A DNA stretch of 64,000 nt from Candidatus Thalassospirochaeta sargassi. GTDB lineage: Bacteria; Spirochaetota; Spirochaetia; UBA9216. The stretch covers positions 62,001 through 126,000 of the forward strand of contig JAQQAL010000010.1 in assembly GCA_028532855.1 (NCBI GenBank). The letters run 5' to 3'. This document shows, in pieces, positions 27,693 through 36,024 of this stretch. Position numbers and translations under genes: made by a program. The notes under the pieces are model-generated. The model was not told where the DNA came from and did not search any database. It was given only the letters and a program-made list of their open reading frames with translations. Within the stretch, counting starts at the first letter, position 1. Every line of letters begins with the position of its first letter.

Positions 27693-28754
27693 CTAATCTT
27701 CAAATTTATTCCTGGTGTTTTCAAGCGTTTCGATCAAAACCTTCAAAGTGTCAAGCTCATCATCCGATAAAGGCTCATCACTGTCAATAAGCCTGTCGAT
27801 ATGCGTGATGAAATCCTCTGTGAGCGTAAGTTCATTCTTAATGATGTTGTCTACGCTCTGCAATCCGGTGCTGTCGGTTGATACTCTATTATAAAGATCG
27901 ACAAGTGTTGATGCATCTTCAGTCTTTCCTGTACCGATAAAACCGGATTCTGAAACATTTCCCAGTACCAGGGTAATTTTTCTGCTTCCGCCTTCAGGAA
28001 TTCTGACGGGTTCATAATAGTGACTTACCGCAGAATCATTGATGGAATAAGGAAGAAGATTGAAATTCCTGTTCGGTTTTGTATTAAGTGTCCAGCCGCT
28101 TTCATCAAGCCGCTTCCAGTTTGCAAAGATTACCTTATCAGGCTGAGTCACAACCTTATTGTCCATCATCATAAGAAGCCCTGTGTCGGCATTGATGCTT
28201 TCGGCGGATACCCAGTAATCGGGCAATATTCCCTGAAGTACTGTTTCCGAAGAAATATCGGCATCTTCAGAGGTATAGAAATGAGCTTTGCCACGATTTT
28301 CCTCACCGAGCCATGTATCAAAAAGGTATTTAAGGCCGACAGACATAGTCTCTTCGGATATATTTGTTATTTCAATCTCTATTTTAATCCCGTCGGCAAT
28401 ACTGTTGTTTTCAGAGGTTACGAATGAAAAACTCTCAGTCACTTCAAGGGTTTTTGATTTCCAGATAAATTGTGCGCCTGAACGTGTTTCAACCAGCTGC
28501 TGATCGTATTCGAAGGTGTCGCCCAGTCTCTGTGTTTTATTATCGACAAGTAGAATAATACCGCTGGTTCTGGGATCCTGTTTAAGAAGCAGTGACGTAA
28601 ACTCTTCAGATACGAGTTTATTCTGATAATATACTGATATTCTTCCGCTGGATTCATGCAGAATGAGCTTCATTCTGCCTTCCTGGAGTTCCAGGGCGCA
28701 TAAGCTGAAAGAAATAAAGAAGACGATAAGTACTGCTGTAATATTTTTTTTCAT
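27693..28754 (-). CDS. Secreted periplasmic protein, unknown function
   Basis: A protein of about 353 residues with a clear signal peptide (KKNITAVLIVFFISFSLCALEL, cleavage near Ala-Leu-Glu). The mature body is beta-rich, with alternating hydrophobic strands and few Cys, and the C-terminus is an acidic helical tail. I do not recognise a domain. I take ATG 28754, 1 bp after the upstream stop codon (TAGGATG), rather than a start inside the upstream gene. It is flanked by two TPR proteins in the same transcription unit. Confidence 0.7.
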   Translation of the reverse strand: MKKNITAVLIVFFISFSLCALELQEGRMKLILHESSGRISVYYQNKLVSEEFTSLLLKQDPRTSGIILLVDNKTQRLGDTFEYDQQLVETRSGAQFIWKSKTLEVTESFSFVTSENNSIADGIKIEIEITNISEETMSVGLKYLFDTWLGEENRGKAHFYTSEDADISSETVLQGILPDYWVSAESINADTGLLMMMDNKVVTQPDKVIFANWKRLDESGWTLNTKPNRNFNLLPYSINDSAVSHYYEPVRIPEGGSRKITLVLGNVSESGFIGTGKTEDASTLVDLYNRVSTDSTGLQSVDNIIKNELTLTEDFITHIDRLIDSDEPLSDDELDTLKVLIETLENTRNKFED

Positions 28755-28755
28755 C

Positions 28756-29823
28756 CTAGTTCCCCACATTGCTCAGATATTTAAGATAGAAGCTTTTGAC
28801 TTCCTGTGCTCTCGTTTTTAATTCGAGAAGTTTTATCTTGTCGTCGGAACTCAATATGTCAGAATCGGATTTCTCAGGTTCAACGATAATATCTTCAATT
28901 TTTTCAGTTTCGGTTTTAACAACGGCTGTTTCCGGGTTTACCTCAATAATCTTTGCTGCTTCAGCAGCTTCAGCAGCCCTTGATTCAGCAGTAGTTAATC
29001 TATACTCGAGTTCGGCTATTTTACGTTTAAGAGCCATAATTTCGTTATCTTTGTTCCTGATCTCCGTCTGAAGGTCAAGGAGTTCAAGAGAGAGTGTTCG
29101 GCTGCCCTGGCTGTTATCTCCGTCTCCGTCAATAAGAGACAGTTTTTTCTGATATGAATCAAGCGCGTTCTCATACGTTTTTTCCCGCACCTGAAATTCT
29201 TCTATCGATTTAAGATATTCCTCATGAGTGAGTTTTAGCAGTTCAACAAGAGATTCTTCCCTGTATTTCTGTTCAATCATAGAGAGTCTGTAATTAGCTG
29301 ATTCAACCTTATAGCTGGAAGGAAAAGTATAGATAATATGAGTATAAAGACTCTCAGCCTCTTCCAGTCTTCCGAGAGCATACAGGGATTCTGCTGTCCA
29401 GAAATATGCGTTTGATGCATAGGGTGAGTCCGGGTATTTTTCAAGAAAGTTATAACTTTCCAGTATGCAGTTCTCATAATCGTTCTGAAGAAACATGAGG
29501 CGACCCTTTTGATAAAGGGCTTCCTGATAGAATGGGTGATCCGGGTAATTGAGAATGAAGAATTCAAGATTCTCTTCAGCATTGTCAAGCTGCCTGAGGG
29601 CAATATATGATTTGGCAATCCAGAAGTATGCATCTGAATGATATTCCCGCTGATTAGAATCGATAACGACATCCCGGAAATATGTAAGGCTTGTACTGTA
29701 TTTTCCGCTTTTGAATTCGGCTATCCCCTTATCTATAAGGCTGTTTCCGCTCTGAGCAAAGAGAACTGAAGCAGCAGAAAGGAAAATTGCCAGCAATAAG
29801 GTCTTTTTAACAATTGATTTCAA
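28756..29823 (-). CDS. Periplasmic TPR/coiled-coil protein (BamD/YbgF-like repeats)
   Basis: A 355-residue protein with an N-terminal signal peptide ending SAASVLFAQS, then several TPRs of the outer-membrane-lipoprotein type (AYFWIAKSYIALRQLDNAEENLEFFILNYPDHPF; NAYFWTAESLYALGRLEEAESLYTHIIYTFPSS). A coiled coil over about 225-290 follows, with an Ala/Glu-rich C-terminus. TTG at 29823 is the start, 6 bases after AGGAG. The fold fits periplasmic scaffolds such as YbgF or BamD, but there is no lipobox Cys at a cleavage site, so it is not BamD itself. Confidence 0.75.
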   Translation of the reverse strand: MKSIVKKTLLLAIFLSAASVLFAQSGNSLIDKGIAEFKSGKYSTSLTYFRDVVIDSNQREYHSDAYFWIAKSYIALRQLDNAEENLEFFILNYPDHPFYQEALYQKGRLMFLQNDYENCILESYNFLEKYPDSPYASNAYFWTAESLYALGRLEEAESLYTHIIYTFPSSYKVESANYRLSMIEQKYREESLVELLKLTHEEYLKSIEEFQVREKTYENALDSYQKKLSLIDGDGDNSQGSRTLSLELLDLQTEIRNKDNEIMALKRKIAELEYRLTTAESRAAEAAEAAKIIEVNPETAVVKTETEKIEDIIVEPEKSDSDILSSDDKIKLLELKTRAQEVKSFYLKYLSNVGN

Positions 29824-29859
29824 GGTATACTCCTGTACTAAATTTCGACCCTTTTATGC

Positions 29860-29865
29860 ATTATA
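29860..29865 (-). promoter_or_regulatory. Candidate -10 element for the TPR/periplasmic three-gene unit
   Basis: A perfect TATAAT on the minus strand, 37 bp upstream of the TTG start at 29823, in an AT-rich gap. The matching -35 region is poor (GTTTTT-like), so the assignment rests mainly on the -10. Confidence 0.4.
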
Positions 29866-29878
29866 TAAAGGATACAAA

Positions 29879-29913
29879 AATAAAAACAGTAGAATTTTAT
29901 CGTTGTTTTTATT
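29879..29913 (-). terminator. AT-rich inverted repeat after rpe (possible weak terminator)
   Basis: Perfect 10-base arms AATAAAAACA / TGTTTTTATT flank a 15-base loop and overlap the rpe stop codon. Read on the minus strand, the stem is followed by a short T-run. The stem is nearly all A/T, so termination would be weak. Confidence 0.35.
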
Positions 29914-30571
29914 CTATACCCTGTATAATTCTAACCTCAGCAGGGGAATCCTCAGCATTAAAGAATGAACTTCCGCATACTGCGACATCGATTCCCGCAT
30001 CTCGAACGGCTGAAGCGGTTTCCCGGTTAATACCGCCGTCGGCTGAGATAAGATATTCATAGCCGTATTCTTTTCGAATATCGTCAAGCTGTTTGATTTT
30101 ATCCAGACAACGTGGAATCATCTTCTGTCCGCCGTAGCCGGGGTTAACAGTCATAACAAGAACCTGATCTACAACAGGAAGAAGTTCAGAAAGTGCGGAA
30201 ACTGGAGTGGACGGTACTATTGCTATACCCGCTTTCATTCCCAGCTCCTTTATTCTGTTTATTATCCGGTCAGTATGGATTGTATTTTCAAGATGTACGG
30301 CAACGTAATCCGCACCAGCTTCAGCGAGGGCGTCCAGCTGATTCCCCGGGTTGTCGATCATGAGATGAGCGTCCAGGATAAGATCCGTGATGTTTCGAAT
30401 AGATTTAACCATCTGGTGACCGAAGGTGATTGGGGGAACAAAGCTGCCGTCCATGATGTCGAGATGAATCCATTCACAGGAGGCGTCTTCTATTTTTCTT
30501 ATCCCCTGCTCCATGTTCACAAAGTCCGCTGCAAGGACAGAGGGGGCAATGCTGATTATTTTGTTTTCCAT
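29909..30571 (-). CDS. rpe: Ribulose-phosphate 3-epimerase
   Basis: Interconverts ribulose-5-phosphate and xylulose-5-phosphate in the pentose phosphate pathway. The 220-residue TIM barrel shows the family motifs: APSVLAADFVNMEQGI, WIHLDIMDGSFVPPITFG with metal-binding His and Asp, DAHLMI, VLVMTVNPGYGGQKMI and SADGGINRETA. Start ATG 30571 has no obvious ribosome-binding site, and the gene is divergent from the TPR-greA operon. Confidence 0.96.
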   Translation of the reverse strand: MENKIISIAPSVLAADFVNMEQGIRKIEDASCEWIHLDIMDGSFVPPITFGHQMVKSIRNITDLILDAHLMIDNPGNQLDALAEAGADYVAVHLENTIHTDRIINRIKELGMKAGIAIVPSTPVSALSELLPVVDQVLVMTVNPGYGGQKMIPRCLDKIKQLDDIRKEYGYEYLISADGGINRETASAVRDAGIDVAVCGSSFFNAEDSPAEVRIIQGIE

Positions 30572-30668
30572 AATTTAAGACTATCAAAATTGAGATAAAG
30601 GTGCAAGAACGGACAAATGTTTAATGGGATCGTATGTTAACGCAATCGCTCTAATTTTATTCACATGA

Positions 30669-30696
30669 TTGACTAATAATACCCACATGTTATAAT
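30669..30696 (+). promoter_or_regulatory. Sigma-70 promoter of the TPR-greA-vWA operon
   Basis: TTGACT (30669-30674), a 16-bp spacer and a perfect TATAAT (30691-30696). Initiation is expected at about 30702-30704, only 4-6 bases before the ATG at 30708. The mRNA is therefore nearly leaderless, which agrees with the absence of a Shine-Dalgarno sequence. Confidence 0.7.
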
Positions 30697-30707
30697 GAAA
30701 GACGCAC

Positions 30708-31640
30708 ATGAATAATGCTATGAAAACATCTCTCCTGGATGAAGCATATAGTTGTTTTAATAAGGGCTTATTTGGAGAGTCGGCAAAAATTTTGGATAAA
30801 GCCCTTTCAATCGATTTCGAAGATGATAGAATTATATGCGCTCTGAAATGTGCGAATTTCTGGAAAGGAAAAGAAGAAAAACTGGAGTCAATCTCCGATC
30901 ATTTCGCTAAGGGGGAATTTCTCCTAAAGGAATGGATTAACTTCTCTTCCTTTTTCAGCGGCTTCAGTGAGTCGGATGAGAAATGCCTGAACACAATCAG
31001 GCAGTGGTGTTTCGGAAACGCACTGAAAGCATATGAGAAGGTCTTTTATGATTCGGGGGGGAATGATTCAGGAATCCTTTTCAGAATAGGACGCTGCTAC
31101 AAGAGTATCGGCGATTACGAAAACGCTTTGAGTTTTCTTGAGCGGACATTCAGGCTGCAGAAAGAGAACCCGACGGTAATTGCGGAACTTGCAGATTGTT
31201 ATGCACTTATAAATGAAGTCAAAACTGCAAAGATCTTCTTCAGAGAGGCATTTTTTATTGATCCTCAGGAGATCGAATTCGCCTTCCTCGAATCAATGCT
31301 GATTGAGAGGCTGAGCGGGCAGTTGAAAGATAAGGGGTTCACTGGAAATGACGCCAAGGAATGGCTGCCTGTTTACGGTGTGGTATACGGCGTTTTCAAT
31401 ATTAAACGTGAACTGAAACCCCTTGAGCTTGGAAAGCTCAAACAGTCTATATTTTCGTATGAAAATAGACTTGACGAAAACGGTGAATCCGGTCCGGAAA
31501 CGATGCCGAGACTGTTGAACTATTATTTCAGATTGGTAGATCACTATATTTGCGTGGGGGAAGAACGCGTAAAGATAGAAGACATACTTAGAAAGATAAA
31601 AAGACTCAATAATGAGATCTTTATGGAGTACATTAACTAG
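30708..31640 (+). CDS. Cytoplasmic TPR protein, unknown function
   Basis: A 310-residue soluble protein without signal peptide or membrane helix. TPR motifs are seen at about 10-45 (AYSCFNKGLFGESAKILDKALSID) and about 120-200 (LFRIGRCYKSIGDYENALSFLERTFRL; AELADCYALINEVKTAKIFFREAFFIDP). The first ATG is used; ATG at 30720 is an alternative. It precedes the TPR-GreA fusion gene by 12 bp and shares its promoter. A role as a partner of that fusion is inference from position. Confidence 0.75.
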   Translation: MNNAMKTSLLDEAYSCFNKGLFGESAKILDKALSIDFEDDRIICALKCANFWKGKEEKLESISDHFAKGEFLLKEWINFSSFFSGFSESDEKCLNTIRQWCFGNALKAYEKVFYDSGGNDSGILFRIGRCYKSIGDYENALSFLERTFRLQKENPTVIAELADCYALINEVKTAKIFFREAFFIDPQEIEFAFLESMLIERLSGQLKDKGFTGNDAKEWLPVYGVVYGVFNIKRELKPLELGKLKQSIFSYENRLDENGESGPETMPRLLNYYFRLVDHYICVGEERVKIEDILRKIKRLNNEIFMEYIN

Positions 31641-31652
31641 CAGGAGTGAAGA

Positions 31653-34346
31653 ATGTCCGCAGATTGCGTGAAAACTATTACCGAAATTCTAAATGAAGAG
31701 AAATGGACGCGAGCAACGCTCAACAACTATTCGATTAATAATTTTAAAGAACTTGATGCTCTTATCAAGCTTGCTTATGAAGAAGAGCTTCAGACCGAGG
31801 TCAAGGAACTCTGTGATGAGCATCTGACACATACAAAGAACAGTATTGCCGCCCTATATATCTCAGGTATTCTGGGCTTGAGACGCCAGCTTATAGATGA
31901 TACGAATCTTGTTATTCTGATAACGATATTTGCAGATAATCATAAGTGGAATATTGTCGAATTTCTCTGTAGCAGCATCCTCGAGTTCGGTGAAAATAAA
32001 TATGCTTTGCGAACACTCGCCGACTGTTATGAAAATGAAAACGAGGAAGACAAGAAGTTTGAAGTCTGGGAAAGACTTATAAAGGTTGATTACGAAGAAG
32101 CTGAAATTGTTAAGGTTCTCGCTGAGAAACGGGAAGAAGACGGAGATATTGAAGGTGCAGTTGAACTGTATAAGAAAGCAATTCATCGATTTGTAAATAA
32201 AAAGCTTTTCAGCAGTGTTAAGGAAATATGGAGTAAGCTCATCCAGTATTCACCTGAAGAAGTCGACTTTTTTGAACATGTAAACCGGAAGGTAAGCACT
32301 ATAATAAGCGATGAGCGTGCATCTCAGCTACTCGAGGATCTTTACGGCTACTATAAGAGTCAGGAAGACTGGAGCAGATGTATCGATATACTTAAAGAAA
32401 TTCTGATGTACGATTCGAAGAATGCCTGGGCCCGTAAGGAAATTACAGACAGTTATAAGGCTAAATACAGCTACCATAGTCAGCTTGATGAGTATATTCG
32501 TCTTTCTAACCTTAATCAGAGCTGGAGAAACGTTCATGATGCGATTGCCGATTTTGAAAAGCATATTTCGTTTGATGTGGGCTCATTTGTAAGCCATAAA
32601 GCCTGGGGTATAGGTAAAATCAGAAAAATAAACGGCGATGAGATTACAATCGACTTTGTTAAGAAGCGGGATCACAAGATGTCGCTGAAAATGGCTGTAA
32701 ACGCCCTTACAAGTCTTGCATCTGATCATATTTCGGCTCTCAAAGTTAGAAAAAAGAAAGAAGTCCTGAAAAATAAGATAAAGAGTGATGTTCCATGGGC
32801 TCTTAAGATTGTAATAAAGAGTTTTGATAATGCTGCAAACATGAAGCAGATCAAAGCTGCCATTGTTCCGAGTATTCTTACCCCCGGTGAATGGTCAAGC
32901 TGGAGCACGCAGGCAAGAAACATACTGAAAGAAGATCCTGTATTCGGTAATCATCCCGACAAGATTGACGTATTCATGGTCAGGGATAAACCGATATCAA
33001 AAGAAGAGAAGATATACAACAAATTCAAGGCAGAGAAGAATTTCTTCAACAAGATAAAAGCCCTTGATGATTTTGTTAAGATAAGTGATCCGGAATCGGA
33101 TTTATTCAACGAAATGTTCACATACTTTGCAAACCTGCTGAAATCCTACACTAATGCTGATGAGCAGGTGGCAGCAAGCTTTTTTGTAGTTAAGAAGCTG
33201 ATTGATCAGTATCCCTTTCTGAACTCAGCTGAGTTTAACCTTGATTTTCTTAATCTCATTGAGAACATTGAGGATCTTGAGTCGGTATACGTGGGTATTG
33301 ACAATGCAGACATCAGAAAGCAGTTTCTAATTGCGCTTAAACAAAAGGAAGAATGGCCGGACATATATGTAAGGCTTTTTCCGAAGGCTATGTCAACCTC
33401 AATCATCGACGAGTTGTCAAATTCCGGACACCGCGAAAAGATAGAAGCACTTTTTCTATCAATCGCTGACAGATATAGAGAATTCCGTGAAACTTTCATA
33501 TGGATTGTTAAGAATTACGTTTCTGAAAAATGGTGTGAAAAACATAATGTGAGCTATGAAAAAATACTCATTAACATGATTCACCTTCTTGATATTACTT
33601 ACAGGGAAATATCAGATAAGCGTGATGTCAGTGACAATAGAAGATTGAATAAGCAGATTCTTACCTTCCTTATTAAGGATGAGAACCTTGTTAATTATAT
33701 CAATGAAGCGGATCAGGATTCTGTAAACAGAATATATACCCTGATTTCTGATGTTAAAGACCTTGACGTGAAACTCAAGCAGGAGCTTAAACAGCTTATA
33801 AAAGAACGATTCAAGGGCTTCAAGTTCTACGATGAGGAATCTCCCAAAGCTGATGTCAAAGCGGCTGTTCGCGGTCTGCTTGTTTCTGAAAAAGCTTTTA
33901 AAGAAAAACAGAAAGAACTTAAACATATTATTGAAGTCGAAATACCGACAAACTCAAAGGAAATTGGTGCAGCCATTGAGCTCGGTGACCTCAGTGAGAA
34001 TGCGGAGTACAAGGCTGGTAAAGAAAAGCAGGAACTTCTCCAGATTGCAGTTGGTAAACTTCAGGAAGATATTGATAAAGCGAAGGTTATTGATCCCAAA
34101 TCAATTACAAACGATAAGATAGCCTTTGGAATTGTTGTTACTCTTAAAAATAATATCAGCGGTGAGAATGAGGTTTTTACTATCATGGGCCCGTGGGAAT
34201 CTGACCCCGCAAAGAATATTATTTCATACCAGTCGCCGTTTGCCGGTGAACTTCTTGGTCATGGAAAGGGCGAACAGCTCAAATTTACAATTAACGAAAG
34301 AGAATACGATTACAGCGTAGAGGAGCTTGTTACAGCTGATTTCTAA
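31653..34346 (+). CDS. greA: GreA transcript-cleavage factor fused to large TPR/Tudor-like N-terminus
   Basis: An 897-residue fusion. About residues 1-300 are helical repeats of TPR character. About 307-356 form an SH3/Tudor-like segment (FVSHKAWGIGKIRKINGDEITIDF) resembling the RNA-polymerase-binding C-terminal Tudor domain of PcrA/UvrD. About 360-735 are helical. About 740-897 are a full GreA: a coiled coil with the catalytic tip ELGDLSENAEYKAGKE (Asp779 and Glu782 match the E. coli cleavage residues) and the C-terminal polymerase-secondary-channel domain. GreA rescues backtracked RNA polymerase. Similar long GreA proteins are annotated in Borrelia and Treponema. A GGAG ribosome-binding site precedes the ATG. 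Confidence 0.93.
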   Translation: MSADCVKTITEILNEEKWTRATLNNYSINNFKELDALIKLAYEEELQTEVKELCDEHLTHTKNSIAALYISGILGLRRQLIDDTNLVILITIFADNHKWNIVEFLCSSILEFGENKYALRTLADCYENENEEDKKFEVWERLIKVDYEEAEIVKVLAEKREEDGDIEGAVELYKKAIHRFVNKKLFSSVKEIWSKLIQYSPEEVDFFEHVNRKVSTIISDERASQLLEDLYGYYKSQEDWSRCIDILKEILMYDSKNAWARKEITDSYKAKYSYHSQLDEYIRLSNLNQSWRNVHDAIADFEKHISFDVGSFVSHKAWGIGKIRKINGDEITIDFVKKRDHKMSLKMAVNALTSLASDHISALKVRKKKEVLKNKIKSDVPWALKIVIKSFDNAANMKQIKAAIVPSILTPGEWSSWSTQARNILKEDPVFGNHPDKIDVFMVRDKPISKEEKIYNKFKAEKNFFNKIKALDDFVKISDPESDLFNEMFTYFANLLKSYTNADEQVAASFFVVKKLIDQYPFLNSAEFNLDFLNLIENIEDLESVYVGIDNADIRKQFLIALKQKEEWPDIYVRLFPKAMSTSIIDELSNSGHREKIEALFLSIADRYREFRETFIWIVKNYVSEKWCEKHNVSYEKILINMIHLLDITYREISDKRDVSDNRRLNKQILTFLIKDENLVNYINEADQDSVNRIYTLISDVKDLDVKLKQELKQLIKERFKGFKFYDEESPKADVKAAVRGLLVSEKAFKEKQKELKHIIEVEIPTNSKEIGAAIELGDLSENAEYKAGKEKQELLQIAVGKLQEDIDKAKVIDPKSITNDKIAFGIVVTLKNNISGENEVFTIMGPWESDPAKNIISYQSPFAGELLGHGKGEQLKFTINEREYDYSVEELVTADF

Positions 34347-34361
34347 ATAATCGGAGTCGAA

Positions 34362-36011
34362 ATGAAAAAAAGTATACTGATAGTCTTACTTATCCTGATT
34401 ACGTCGGCATCCGTTTTCGGTGCCGACAGAACGGATATGATTATACTGCTGGATAATTCGGTAAGCGTTCTGCCCTACTACGATAATATCCAGAATTCCC
34501 TGATAAAGCGTATAATCTCCGAGCATTTATTACCTGGAGATACCTTCAGTCTTATAACCTTCGCAGATTATCCTGAGGTCGAGATCTCGAGGGAAATAAG
34601 GAATGATGAAGATATAAGCGAGGTTCTTGCATATTCAGCTATACTCCAGCCGATGGGCAATCATACCGATCTTGTTCTTGCGCTGAGGTTTCTCTATAAA
34701 TACGCACTTGATCTACCTTTAAACAATCGAAAAAAAATTGTTATTTTAACCGACGGAATACACGATCCCCCTCCGGGAAGTTCTTATATTATTGATTCTG
34801 ACGCTGTACGGGCGGAGATTGAAAAGGCTTCTGCTGATATACACCGTGAGGGATGGGACGTTTCTATCGTCGAACTTGAAGACGGTCCTGAAGAAATAGA
34901 AGCATTGACAGGTGAAAATAGAACTGATGTTATTGATACAGTCTCACAGACACTGGGAAGTAAGCCTAGCGCCTTTGTGAACGACGGCACAGATATGGCA
35001 GGTATTGCACTAGGTATTCCTCTTGTTGGTATTCCTTCTCATTTAGGAGAATCATCCGGGGAACTTAAGGTTCCACTCAGCATAAAAAACCGAAGCAACG
35101 AAGCCCTGCTCTTCAGTCTCTCCGCCGTAAACTCTGATGGAAATGACATACTAGCCGAAAAGGCATCGATCAGGCTTGACCCTGGTGCGGAGGATGTTCT
35201 TGATATGAAGTTGAAACTTCCCGCAGAACTCGCTCCGGGAGAATACTCTGATGAAATTAATCTGAAACTCATCGGCGGGCTGAATACTGAACCCAAGACA
35301 TTGAAACTTAATTATACCCTTATCGAGAAAGGCAGCCTGAACCGGGGTCTTGAATTCATTCTTGACTGGCGGGTTATTGCTGTAATTGTAGCAATCATTA
35401 TCGCTGTAATTATAATTCTGCTTATTAAACGAGCAGGTACAGGCAGGATCGGAGGGTATTATGAAAATGAAGACGGTGAAAAACTAACGCCTCTGGATAT
35501 CAAACATGAAGACGAAGCATCTGTTGAAGAAAAAGCTGTTAAAGAAGAAGAATCTGAAAAGCGTGAGCCAGAAGAATATCTGATTGCAGCCATGGCGTCT
35601 GAGTCGGAGGATGTAATCCCGCACAAGAAGAACCGTCCTGTGCAGATGCTTGTATACGGCCAGAATACTAAACTAGGTATTTCTAACGTAAAATGGCTTG
35701 GTCTGAACAAAAAGCGCAGTATCGGTAGTTCGAGTTCTTCAATCTTCAGGATTTTCTTTATTAAGGTTCCTTCAGTAATTGCACATATTGAATGTACCGG
35801 TGATGATTTCATCCTTACTCCCGTAAAGGAAGAATTCTTTCCTGATTTGAGCGGACCCCTGCATAATTGTCTGAATAAAAAGATCAAGATTGTCAGTCAG
35901 GAGAACAAGATGTTTTATATTGAGTTCAGGCAATGGATTTCAGAACTTGAGAAACTTAACAGACTTTTATCAATGACTAAACACAGCGGTTCACCGGATA
36001 TGGAGTTCTAA
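34362..36011 (+). CDS. vWA-domain membrane protein with possible degenerate FHA-like C-terminus
   Basis: A 549-residue protein. It has a signal peptide (ILIVLLILITSASVFGAD), then a von Willebrand A domain with a complete MIDAS (DNSVS, the Thr of GNHTD, LTDGIHD). A beta-sandwich-like region follows at about 220-325, then one transmembrane helix (VIAVIVAIIIAVIIILLI), an acidic linker, and a cytoplasmic domain of about 130 residues. The stretch RSIGSSSSSIFRIFF...VPSVIAHIECTGDDF loosely follows an FHA layout. The vWA domain should be periplasmic and bind a ligand through a metal ion. It is cotranscribed with the greA fusion (15-bp gap). Confidence 0.75.
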   Translation: MKKSILIVLLILITSASVFGADRTDMIILLDNSVSVLPYYDNIQNSLIKRIISEHLLPGDTFSLITFADYPEVEISREIRNDEDISEVLAYSAILQPMGNHTDLVLALRFLYKYALDLPLNNRKKIVILTDGIHDPPPGSSYIIDSDAVRAEIEKASADIHREGWDVSIVELEDGPEEIEALTGENRTDVIDTVSQTLGSKPSAFVNDGTDMAGIALGIPLVGIPSHLGESSGELKVPLSIKNRSNEALLFSLSAVNSDGNDILAEKASIRLDPGAEDVLDMKLKLPAELAPGEYSDEINLKLIGGLNTEPKTLKLNYTLIEKGSLNRGLEFILDWRVIAVIVAIIIAVIIILLIKRAGTGRIGGYYENEDGEKLTPLDIKHEDEASVEEKAVKEEESEKREPEEYLIAAMASESEDVIPHKKNRPVQMLVYGQNTKLGISNVKWLGLNKKRSIGSSSSSIFRIFFIKVPSVIAHIECTGDDFILTPVKEEFFPDLSGPLHNCLNKKIKIVSQENKMFYIEFRQWISELEKLNRLLSMTKHSGSPDMEF

Positions 36012-36024
36012 TTTATAGGTCAGC

